The notes beneath the pieces are model-generated. The model ran no database searches. It was not told where the DNA came from and saw only the letters and a list, made by a program, of their open reading frames with translations. Source: Aquificaceae bacterium (GTDB lineage: Bacteria > Aquificota > Aquificia > Aquificales > Aquificaceae). From it: a stretch of 11,945 bases of DNA. Where the stretch lies: contig WFYM01000147.1 of assembly GCA_015490115.1 (NCBI GenBank), positions 1-11,945 on the forward strand. The letters run 5' to 3'. Positions 1-5,379 of the stretch are shown here, one piece after another. The stretch's first letter is position 1. Each line of letters starts with the position of its first letter. The position numbers and the translations under genes were made by a program.

Positions 1-759
1 CCTGAGGTAGACGTTCTTTAGCAAAACGGGTATCCCCGAGAACTTGGAGATCCTGTAGACCCCGTCCCCTACCTCCTCGACGCTCTTTAGCTCCTTAGGG
101 AGACCTTCACCCGCGGGAGGTCTCACCTCCACGGGTCTCGTCTTTTCTATGAGAGCCTTTAGAAAGTCCACCGTGTCTTCAAAGGTCTTCTCCCAAGGAA
201 GCTCCTCGAACTCTTTGATTTTAAGTGAGGCTCCCTCCTCGAGGAGCGTCCTTACGCTTTCGAGGTTCGGATTTACCCCGACTACCTTCCCTTCCTTTAT
301 ACCAACCTCACAGGTGAAGCTCCCCTCAAGCTCCACTATCTTAGACTCCTTCCCGCCGCTTAGCTTGACGAGCGTGCTTACGAAACCGAGCCTGTTCGGT
401 TCTTCCAAGGGATCAGCTCTGTGCAAGTGGCTCAGCCTGTTTAAAAGCTCCAAAGGGTTGAAGGGTTTTCTGACGAAGTTCAGTTCCGAAAAGCCGAGGC
501 TCTTCAGTCTCCTCTCTTCCTCCTCCGTGTCCACGATGAAGAAGGGGAGGGGTATGCCTTCTTCCGTGCATGCCAAAAGCCAAGACTTCACCTCCGCGTG
601 GTTCACTATGACTATGTCGACCTTCGTGGAGCTTACGAGTTCTTTGAAGGTTTCGTCGCTCGTAGCTATCAGGAGCTTGTGACCCGTAACGTTGAATATG
701 TCCCCGAGGAGGGGGAATATCTCCCTGTCCCTGTCGACGAGGATAGCCTTTATAGCCAT
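1..759 (-). CDS. Degenerate receiver-domain protein with probable C-terminal metallo-beta-lactamase/ODP module (3' end cut by window)
   Basis: 253 codons are visible and the frame runs off the left edge. The start ATG (757-759) shares its A with the TGA of the upstream gene and follows GGAG (8 nt away), so translation is probably coupled. Residues 1-115 have a receiver (CheY-like) layout: acidic pair D9/D11 after strand 1, a hydrophobic strand 3 (VDIVIVN, 47-53) and the strand-5 Lys-Pro (K98-P99). The phosphoacceptor Asp is replaced by N53, so phosphorylation at this site is unlikely. Residues about 120-215 form a domain I cannot name; a PATAN/DUF4388-like fold is possible. From about 226, GDGVYRI and LKNVYLR resemble the entry into a metallo-beta-lactamase domain of the flavodiiron/ODP type, which in other bacteria binds oxygen at a di-iron site. 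The metal ligands would lie outside the window, so that part is inference. The gene is last in the tlyA train and is probably a sensory or scaffold protein. Confidence 0.72.
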   Translation of the reverse strand, partial: MAIKAILVDRDREIFPLLGDIFNVTGHKLLIATSDETFKELVSSTKVDIVIVNHAEVKSWLLACTEEGIPLPFFIVDTEEEERRLKSLGFSELNFVRKPFNPLELLNRLSHLHRADPLEEPNRLGFVSTLVKLSGGKESKIVELEGSFTCEVGIKEGKVVGVNPNLESVRTLLEEGASLKIKEFEELPWEKTFEDTVDFLKALIEKTRPVEVRPPAGEGLPKELKSVEEVGDGVYRISKFSGIPVLLKNVYLR

Positions 760-1007
760 CACTCTATCTCCTTCTTCTTGGTAGCCACTTCGAGTAGTCT
801 CAGCTGCTCCCTCAGTATGTTCAAGGACTGGACAACCATGAAGAAGGCGTGTTCCACGTTTATGAGCGCTCCCTGAAAGGAGAGGTCGTTCGTTATTACC
901 CTCAGCTCCCTGAACCTCCTGTAGAACTCGTCCAGATCCGTCCCGAACTCTATTATCTTCGGCAGGAGATCCCTCTGGAGCTTTAAGGCTTCCCGCTTCG
1001 TGTCCAT
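759..1007 (-). CDS. Small helical protein of unknown function (82 aa)
   Basis: I do not recognise the family. The protein is 82 aa, has no Cys, has basic and acidic ends, and shows heptad-like hydrophobic spacing (LLPKIIEFGTDLDEFYRRF, then a second helix LINVEHAFFMVVQSLNILREQL). It is probably a soluble helical hairpin or small helical bundle. There is no signal peptide or clear membrane segment. The ATG at 1005-1007 lies inside the end of the upstream gene (25-nt overlap). The stop shares one base with the start of the next gene. This nesting is the main evidence that it is a real, co-translated gene. A partner or adaptor role for the downstream degenerate receiver protein is possible, but nothing in the sequence proves it. 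Confidence 0.7.
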   Translation of the reverse strand: MDTKREALKLQRDLLPKIIEFGTDLDEFYRRFRELRVITNDLSFQGALINVEHAFFMVVQSLNILREQLRLLEVATKKKEIE

Positions 1008-1375
1008 GCCTCGACTCTCCCTATCTCACCTCCCGTCCTCCTCGGTATGGGCGCCCTTCCAAATAGTATAATCTCCAGCCTCCTCACCTCCTCAGGGGAG
1101 AGTTCCCCGAAGGTAACTACCCACTCTTTTCCTCTCTCACAGTAAATGTAAACGTCAGCACCTTCCCCCACTTTGACCGTCCCTCCCCCGTTCATGAAGC
1201 CGACCGCTATGGAGAGGGTGACAAAGTCGGGAGCGTCTATCGAGAGGACGGGTCTCCTTCCCTCCATCTGAAAGAGGGCGGAGAGGGCAAGACCTATTCT
1301 GAAGAGGTTCTCAGCTGTTAAGGGGTAAACTCCCGGAACTCCCCTCAGCGTGTTCTTCTCGAACATCCTCCTCAT
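983..1375 (-). CDS. Stand-alone degenerate phosphohexomutase domain I-like protein (130 aa)
   Basis: The protein follows the plan of domain I of phosphoglucomutase/phosphomannomutase/GlmM enzymes. FEKNTLRG (5-12) sits where FGTxGIRG is usual, followed by a PLTAENLFRIGLALS helix (18-32). A strand RPVLSID (41-47) stands in the place of the VVGRDTR strand, and next comes the GGTVKVGEGADVYIY segment. GELSPEEVRRLE (90-101) matches the stretch after the active-site loop in family members. The phosphoserine loop (TASHNP) is missing: YCERGKEW (78-85) occupies that place. Full enzymes have four domains and about 450 residues, so this is one domain and very likely non-catalytic. It may bind a sugar phosphate or act as a structural partner. 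Its start overlaps tlyA by 65 nt (ATG 1373-1375; M4 at 1364-1366 is an alternative), and its end overlaps the next gene by 25 nt. The family assignment is my own pattern match. Confidence 0.65.
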   Translation of the reverse strand: MRRMFEKNTLRGVPGVYPLTAENLFRIGLALSALFQMEGRRPVLSIDAPDFVTLSIAVGFMNGGGTVKVGEGADVYIYCERGKEWVVTFGELSPEEVRRLEIILFGRAPIPRRTGGEIGRVEAWTRSGKP

Positions 1376-2135
1376 CGAGAGCCTTCTCTACGGCGGTTTC
1401 AATATCTATGTTATCACCCGAGAAGGAGAGCAGTAAGAAGAACTCCTCGTTCCCTTTAGCACCCCTCGGGAAAGCCTTCTTAACGCCGAGGACCTTGAGT
1501 CCGAGTTCTCCTGCAAAATGGGCAACTTTGAGGACAGCCTTCTTCTTTAGTTCCCTCTCCCTCACCACACCCTTTTTAACCTCCCTCGGAGAAAGCTCGA
1601 ACTGAGGCTTCACAAGGACGAGCAGGAAACCTCCTTCCTTCAGGAACCTGAGGATCCGCGGGAGGATCTTGGTAACGGATATGAAGGAGACGTCGACGGT
1701 GATGAGGTCCACCCTTTCGGGGACGTGCCTCTCCGTCAGCTCCCTCGCATCGGTCTTTTCGTAGAGGACTACCCTCGGGTCGGACCTTAGCTTCGGGTCC
1801 ATCTGACCTCTCCCGACGTCAACAGCGTAGACCTTCTTAGCACCGTGCTGGAGGAGGCAGTCGGTAAACCCACCCGTAGAGGAACCTATATCGAGGCATA
1901 CTTTTCCCTTCACGCTTATTTCGAACCTCCTCAAGGCACCTTCGAGCTTGTAACCTCCCCTCGAGACGTATCTGGGAGGCTCCCTTATCTCTATGTTCTC
2001 CCCTCCCTTTACCTTGTAGCCGGGCTTGTCTATCCTCTTTCCGTCCACGTAGACGAGTCCAGCCATTATAAGGGCTTTCGCCTTTTCCCTCGAAGGGACG
2101 AGACCCTTCTCGAAGAGATACCTGTCTAACCTCAT
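1311..2135 (-). CDS. tlyA: TlyA-family rRNA 2'-O-methyltransferase (hemolysin A family)
   Basis: TlyA enzymes use SAM to 2'-O-methylate ribosomal RNA cytidines (16S and, in some species, 23S). Residues 1-60 form an S4 RNA-binding domain (RLDRYLFEKGLVPSREKAK). The linker YVSRGGYKLEGAL leads into an FtsJ/RrmJ-type methyltransferase fold. SAM motif I is DIGSSTGGFTDCLL (82-95). The expected catalytic tetrad is visible as K63, D148 (TVDVSF), K176 (LVKPQFE) and E230 (KGNEE). The 274 aa include about 30 residues beyond the usual family end; this acidic tail (VEKALDEEDVREEHAEG) is encoded partly where the next gene already begins. The ATG at 2133-2135 has no Shine-Dalgarno sequence, but TATTAT lies 6 bp upstream, so the mRNA is probably leaderless. 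tlyA heads a four-gene overlapping train. The 'hemolysin' name is historical. Confidence 0.95.
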   Translation of the reverse strand: MRLDRYLFEKGLVPSREKAKALIMAGLVYVDGKRIDKPGYKVKGGENIEIREPPRYVSRGGYKLEGALRRFEISVKGKVCLDIGSSTGGFTDCLLQHGAKKVYAVDVGRGQMDPKLRSDPRVVLYEKTDARELTERHVPERVDLITVDVSFISVTKILPRILRFLKEGGFLLVLVKPQFELSPREVKKGVVRERELKKKAVLKVAHFAGELGLKVLGVKKAFPRGAKGNEEFFLLLSFSGDNIDIETAVEKALDEEDVREEHAEGSSGSLPLNS

Positions 2136-2170
2136 CCTGTTATAATATTCAGCCCAGCGGAGGTAGAAGG
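2136..2170. promoter_or_regulatory. Divergent promoter tlyA/bpsA with overlapping -10 boxes
   Basis: The whole gap is 35 bp. TATAAT (2141-2146, plus) reads towards bpsA, with a start expected near 2153. On the minus strand TATTAT (2147-2142) reads towards tlyA, with a start expected at or next to the A of the tlyA ATG. The two boxes share five base pairs, so polymerase cannot occupy both at once. No convincing -35 element is visible on either side. Confidence 0.65.
2159..2164 (+). promoter_or_regulatory. Shine-Dalgarno of bpsA, fixes TTG start
   Basis: GGAGGT lies 6 nt before TTG at 2171. No ATG or GTG in frame nearby fits better, and the TTG frame gives the family's normal length. Confidence 0.8.
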
Positions 2171-3238
2171 TTGGACCTGCTCTCGAAGGTAGCCAGGGAG
2201 GTCCAGAAGGAGACGAAGGTAAGGGTCCACAGGAGGAACGTGGAGAGGCTGATCTCCGCGGTCCTCACTACGGGCGACTTTTGGAAGATAATCGACCTCT
2301 CGGACATACCAGTTCCCGCGGCGGCGGGTATAGTGAAGAAGCTGATCTCCGAAGGGATACTATTCATAGACGAGGAGGAGAACATACTCCTTACCCAGAA
2401 AGGCTACGACCTCGTCTCGGAACTTGGCATAGCGAAGGTAGTAGATTTTTCCTGTCAGGCATGTGAGGGGAGGGGATACCCCTTCTACGCGGACAGGGAA
2501 CTCTACAGGACCTTCGTTGAGATAGCCAAGGAGAGACCCTCCCCAATAAGGGACTACGATCAGGGGGCTGTGACACCCGAGACCACCGTATCGAGGGTCC
2601 TCTTTTTAGATTCGAGGGGAGACCTCAGGAACAAAGAGATCATAGTGATGGGGGCTGAGGACGATCTTACCGGTCTCGCCGTAGCCCTGACGAGGAAGGC
2701 AAAGAGGGTCCTCGTCATAGACATAGACGAGAGGCTTATCGATTTCGACAACAGAATTTTTAAGGAACTCGGGATAGATAACGCTACCGCCATGGTATGG
2801 GATCTCAGAAACCCCTTCCCCGAAGACATAATAGGGAAGTTCGACGTCTTCGTCACAGATCCCCCCGAGACCTTCGCAGCTTTTAGAGCCTTCATAGGGA
2901 GGGGGATAGCTACCTTGAAGGAGGAGGGTTGCTCCGGATACTTCGGGCTGACTTTGAGGGACTCCTCCATATTCAGGTGGAAGGAGTTTCAGGAGACCCT
3001 CATAAACGAATACGGAGTGGTAATAACCGATATTATTCAGGACTTCAACCACTACATGAACTGGGACTACCACCCCGAGACGAGGGCTGCACGTATAGCT
3101 CCCGTGAGGAGACCTCCGAAGGACATATGGTACAGGTCCGCTTGGTTCAGGATAGAGACACTCCCCGGATTCAGGAGGTGGAACGAGCCTATCTCGGACG
3201 AGGTCTTCTACTTGGATGAGGAAGGTTCTACTACTTAG
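2171..3238 (+). CDS. bpsA: N4-bis(aminopropyl)spermidine synthase (branched-chain polyamine synthase)
   Basis: BpsA adds two aminopropyl groups from decarboxylated SAM to the N4 of spermidine. This makes the quaternary branched polyamine that stabilises nucleic acids and supports growth at high temperature in Thermococcus and Thermus. At 355 aa the protein matches the known enzymes (about 350 aa). An N-terminal winged-helix-like region (about 1-85) is followed by CQACEGRG (95-102; C95/C98). The acidic signature GAEDDLTG (161-168) corresponds to the Gly-Asp/Glu-Asp-Asp motif that holds the catalytic Asp. IDIDERLIDF (183-192) and DPPET (230-234) follow, and the C-terminal FNHYMNWDYHPE segment is also typical. 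The start is TTG at 2171, set by GGAGGT at 2159-2164. The end overlaps the M23 peptidase gene by 23 nt. This gene is the strongest single indicator of a thermophile. Confidence 0.93.
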   Translation: MDLLSKVAREVQKETKVRVHRRNVERLISAVLTTGDFWKIIDLSDIPVPAAAGIVKKLISEGILFIDEEENILLTQKGYDLVSELGIAKVVDFSCQACEGRGYPFYADRELYRTFVEIAKERPSPIRDYDQGAVTPETTVSRVLFLDSRGDLRNKEIIVMGAEDDLTGLAVALTRKAKRVLVIDIDERLIDFDNRIFKELGIDNATAMVWDLRNPFPEDIIGKFDVFVTDPPETFAAFRAFIGRGIATLKEEGCSGYFGLTLRDSSIFRWKEFQETLINEYGVVITDIIQDFNHYMNWDYHPETRAARIAPVRRPPKDIWYRSAWFRIETLPGFRRWNEPISDEVFYLDEEGSTT

Positions 3239-3710
3239 CGTAGCCCTTTTATTCTCCACTTCGATCCTCGGAAGGACAGAGGGTGAGGTCTCATACGAGG
3301 ACCTCTTTATGCCGAGGACCGTAGAGATGTCCACACCGGACATCTGGCCGGTCGTAGGCATAGTCACCTCCGGCTTCGGTTGGAGGAAGCTAAAAGGGAG
3401 GAGGGAGTTCCACACGGGTGTAGACATAGCTGCCCCTTACGGGAGCAGGGTAGTTGCCACAGCTCCGGGATACGTTATATTCGCGGGGTATATAAAAGGC
3501 TACGGCAGGACCGTGATCATATACCACGGCTACGGCTTCGTTACCCTCTACGCCCACATGTCCGCGCTCGCTGTAAAGAGAGGTGAGAAGGTAGCCAAGA
3601 ACAGGGTGATAGGTTACATAGGCTCCTCGGGAAGGACCACGGGACCCCACCTCCACTACGAGGTGATAAAATACGGTGTGAGGCAGGACCCTATACTCTA
3701 CCTTCCTTAG
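3216..3710 (+). CDS. Exported M23-family (LytM/lysostaphin-type) metallopeptidase
   Basis: Predicted murein endopeptidase acting in the periplasm. Residues 1-20 (MRKVLLLSVALLFSTSILG) are a signal peptide with K/R at the N-terminus and no lipobox Cys. After a short linker, the catalytic domain starts near GFGWR (53-57). The zinc and catalytic residues of the M23 family are all present: H66 and D70 (HTGVD), H114 (LYAHM), and H145/H147 (GPHLHYE). It is therefore likely active, not an EnvC/NlpD-type dead activator. At 164 aa it is close to a minimal single-domain enzyme with no LysM or coiled-coil module. The ATG at 3216 lies inside the end of bpsA (23-nt overlap), so it is translated from the same mRNA, although the two functions have no obvious link. 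Its stop overlaps the convergent DUF507 gene by 4 nt. The substrate is not known from sequence. Confidence 0.93.
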   Translation: MRKVLLLSVALLFSTSILGRTEGEVSYEDLFMPRTVEMSTPDIWPVVGIVTSGFGWRKLKGRREFHTGVDIAAPYGSRVVATAPGYVIFAGYIKGYGRTVIIYHGYGFVTLYAHMSALAVKRGEKVAKNRVIGYIGSSGRTTGPHLHYEVIKYGVRQDPILYLP

Positions 3711-4255
3711 GCGAGACCCCTCTTTTTAAGCTCGTCCTCGTATATCCTCCTGTAGAGGATGTTCCACTCGGGAGTTCCCTCGAGTATGTTCCTCGAGTAG
3801 CTCCTTATCTTCTCCCTTACCGTCCTCTCTATCTCCTGCTCTATCCTCAGGGCTTCCCTCAAGATCTCAACTATCCTTCTCCTTATGACCGGAGGGTCTT
3901 CGTATATCTCTACCGTGTCGTCCTCCATTATGAGGTCCCTTATCATGTTCGCTATCTGGTTCATCCTCTCCCTCGGGTTTATGTTTATCTTCCTCTCCTC
4001 GGCGAGCTTGGCTTTTACAGCCCTGAAGGCTGTCCTGTAGTCGACGTCAGCCTCCTCGAGGATGTCCATCTTCTCTTTCAATATCCTCTTCGCCTCCTCG
4101 TCAAGCTCCCTCTCCTCCTCCTCAGCCTTTTTGAATATGCCTATTATCTTCCTCCTGAAGAGGTCCGGGTCTTCAGCTTCTATTATCTTCTCCTCAGAGA
4201 GCTTCTCGACTATCTGGGAGGCTATCCTCTCAACGAGCCTCTCGGGCAGTTTCAT
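3707..4255 (-). CDS. DUF507 family protein, tandem-duplicated form (182 aa)
   Basis: The function of DUF507 is unknown. The protein is highly charged, predicted mostly helical, without Cys or a signal peptide, and probably cytosolic. The C-terminal half ends with the family signature (RSYSRNILEGTPEWNILYRR, then YEDELKKRGL). Many family members are about 90 aa, and this one is twice that. The two halves are visibly related: ERLVERIASQI ... EDPDLFRRKIIGIFKKAEEEERELDE (5-54) lines up with ERMNQIANMI ... EDPPVIRRRIVEILREALRIEQEIER (96-145 region). The ATG at 4253-4255 has no Shine-Dalgarno sequence. TATAAT lies 7 bp before it and is preceded by TGT (extended -10), so a leaderless transcript is likely. 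The gene follows the methyltransferase gene by 18 nt. Its 3' end overlaps the convergent M23 gene by 4 nt. Confidence 0.9.
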   Translation of the reverse strand: MKLPERLVERIASQIVEKLSEEKIIEAEDPDLFRRKIIGIFKKAEEEERELDEEAKRILKEKMDILEEADVDYRTAFRAVKAKLAEERKININPRERMNQIANMIRDLIMEDDTVEIYEDPPVIRRRIVEILREALRIEQEIERTVREKIRSYSRNILEGTPEWNILYRRIYEDELKKRGLA

Positions 4256-4270
4256 TCGATTTATTATAAC
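4256..4270 (-). promoter_or_regulatory. Extended -10 promoter of the DUF507 gene (leaderless)
   Basis: On the minus strand TGTTATAAT carries TATAAT at 4268-4263, only 7 bp before ATG at 4255. Transcription should begin at or one base before the start codon. There is no good -35; the TG extension would compensate. Confidence 0.65.
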
Positions 4271-4273
4271 ACA

Positions 4274-4978
4274 TCAGATAAAGTCCTCTAACAGCTCCTT
4301 TACTTCTTCGGTGTAATCCCCTTCAGGGGTGTTTATGACAAGGGGTCTATCCACGTGGAGGGGTCCCGGAACGTTCCTTATCGAGGTGACTATGGCGAGC
4401 TTTCCGGGTTTGGAGAGTTTCGGGTAGACGAGGGTGAGGAACCTCGGAGGCAGATTCAGGTCTTTCAGGATCGTAAAGGCTTCGTAAAGTCTGAAGGAGG
4501 GAAGGAGGAGGTTGAGGTATCCCCCGTCCCTGAGGAGGTATGAGGAGGCTTCCAGAAAGTCCCTCAAAGTGGTGTCCCCCTCCGAATGGATGTCGTCACC
4601 CTCACCGTAAGGGAAAAAAGGGGGGTTGGTAACGACGACGTCGAAGGAGGACCTTCTAAAGAGATCTTTTACATCCCTCACGTCGCACCCGACGGGTATG
4701 ACCGAGTTGCTGAGGTCGTTCAGCTCCACGTTCTTCCTCAAGAGTTCGAGCATCCTTTCGTCCCTCTCCACCGCGTGGACCTCGACGCCGTATTTCTTCG
4801 CGAGAACGATCGACAGAAAGCCGAATCCCGCTCCGAGGTCCGCTACCTTTGAGCTTTTCCTTATACCCCTTACCCTGGAGAGGAAAACGACGAGGTCGAC
4901 CGATACTTTGTGTTCTTCCGGCTGGATGAGTTTCAGCTTTCCCCTGAAGAAGGTGAACTCCTTACTTGACCCTCTCAA
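4274..4978 (-). CDS. TrmN6/YfiC-like SAM-dependent N6-adenine methyltransferase
   Basis: Class I methyltransferase. The N-terminus FTFFRGKLKLIQPEEHKVSVD (from residue 8) resembles the region that precedes the fold in YfiC/TrmN6, the tRNA1Val adenine-37 N6-methyltransferase. SAM motif I is ADLGAGFGFLSI (46-57), an acidic strand end follows (HAVERDERM, 68-76), and motif IV is TNPPFF (117-122), the NPPY/F box of enzymes that methylate exocyclic amino groups of adenine or glutamine. At 234 aa it is the normal family size. The substrate is inferred: tRNA A37 is most likely, but rRNA or protein glutamine (HemK/PrmC relatives also use NPPY) cannot be excluded. The start is TTG at 4976-4978, inside the end of atpC (17-nt overlap). 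No ATG, GTG or TTG lies between it and the conserved N-terminus, so an ATG-only annotation would miss it. Confidence 0.85.
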   Translation of the reverse strand: MRGSSKEFTFFRGKLKLIQPEEHKVSVDLVVFLSRVRGIRKSSKVADLGAGFGFLSIVLAKKYGVEVHAVERDERMLELLRKNVELNDLSNSVIPVGCDVRDVKDLFRRSSFDVVVTNPPFFPYGEGDDIHSEGDTTLRDFLEASSYLLRDGGYLNLLLPSFRLYEAFTILKDLNLPPRFLTLVYPKLSKPGKLAIVTSIRNVPGPLHVDRPLVINTPEGDYTEEVKELLEDFI

Positions 4979-5357
4979 CTATATCCATGAGGGCTTGGGC
5001 TTTCTCCTTTACCCTCTCCCACTCCCTTATCTCCTCCATGGTCCTCGCTGTAGCCAACTTCCTTACAGCTGTTTCGAACTCCTCCTTAGCTTTCCCCACG
5101 TCTATCTCACCGACCTCGTAAGCCTCCTCGGTGAGTATGAGGACCTTCTCGGGGGTGACGTCCACGACACCGTAGGTGACGGCGATCCCCTCCTTCTCGT
5201 TTCCGTTGAAGTAAACGAGACCCGGCTTCAAAAGGGTCATAAGATACATGTGCCTCTCGAGTACACCTATCTCACCTTCTACGGTAGGGACGTTTACTGA
5301 CCGGACCTCCTTCGAGAAGGCGAGACCCTTGGGGGTCACTATCTCTACCCTTATCAT
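4962..5357 (-). CDS. atpC: F1Fo ATP synthase epsilon subunit
   Basis: Epsilon sits at the foot of the F1 central stalk, couples rotation to the c-ring, and can inhibit ATP hydrolysis through its C-terminal helices. Residues 1-85 form the beta-sandwich domain: MIRVEIVTPKGLAF, then VPTVEGEIGVLERHMYLMTLLKPG in the place of the family's P-x-x-GEFGVLPGHAP-x-L-x-x-LKPG. Residues 88-131 are the helical hairpin (EIDVGKAKEEFETAVRKLATA). The length of 131 aa is normal. The usual partner atpD is not adjacent, and no other atp gene is in the window, so this copy is separate from the F1 operon. The ATG at 5355-5357 has no Shine-Dalgarno sequence and lies 8 bp from an extended -10 (TGCTATAAT). The end overlaps the methyltransferase start. 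Confidence 0.95.
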   Translation of the reverse strand: MIRVEIVTPKGLAFSKEVRSVNVPTVEGEIGVLERHMYLMTLLKPGLVYFNGNEKEGIAVTYGVVDVTPEKVLILTEEAYEVGEIDVGKAKEEFETAVRKLATARTMEEIREWERVKEKAQALMDIVERVK

Positions 5358-5379
5358 GGGTCTGGATTATAGCATATTT
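5358..5379. promoter_or_regulatory. Divergent promoter atpC / solute-binding protein, both probably leaderless
   Basis: On the minus strand TGCTATAAT has its TATAAT at 5371-5366, 8 bp before the atpC ATG. On the plus strand TATAGC (5368-5373) lies 6 bp before ATG 5380. The boxes overlap by four base pairs. Neither gene has a Shine-Dalgarno sequence. The plus-strand box is the weaker of the two. Confidence 0.55.

Noticed and set aside
149..682. 177-codon Ser/Leu-rich open frame on the plus strand
   Set aside because: It is the complement of the receiver-like gene; the minus-strand frame is open through all 253 codons to the edge and has receiver features and an RBS.
983..1375. Calling the 130-aa phosphomutase-like gene a pseudogene
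   Set aside because: The frame is intact, starts and ends within coupled overlaps, and shows no frameshifted remains of domains II-IV downstream.
2606..3427. 273-codon open frame on the minus strand across bpsA and the M23 gene
   Set aside because: Antisense shadow; low-complexity composition, no recognisable motif, and the plus-strand genes have complete active-site motifs.
4626..5300. 224-codon plus-strand frame opposite the methyltransferase and atpC
   Set aside because: Ser/Leu/Thr-rich shadow of two confidently identified genes.
5248..5379. Upstream in-frame extension of the solute-binding protein to 5248
   Set aside because: It would add 44 residues encoded opposite atpC and push the hydrophobic segment away from the N-terminus; no RBS is seen there.
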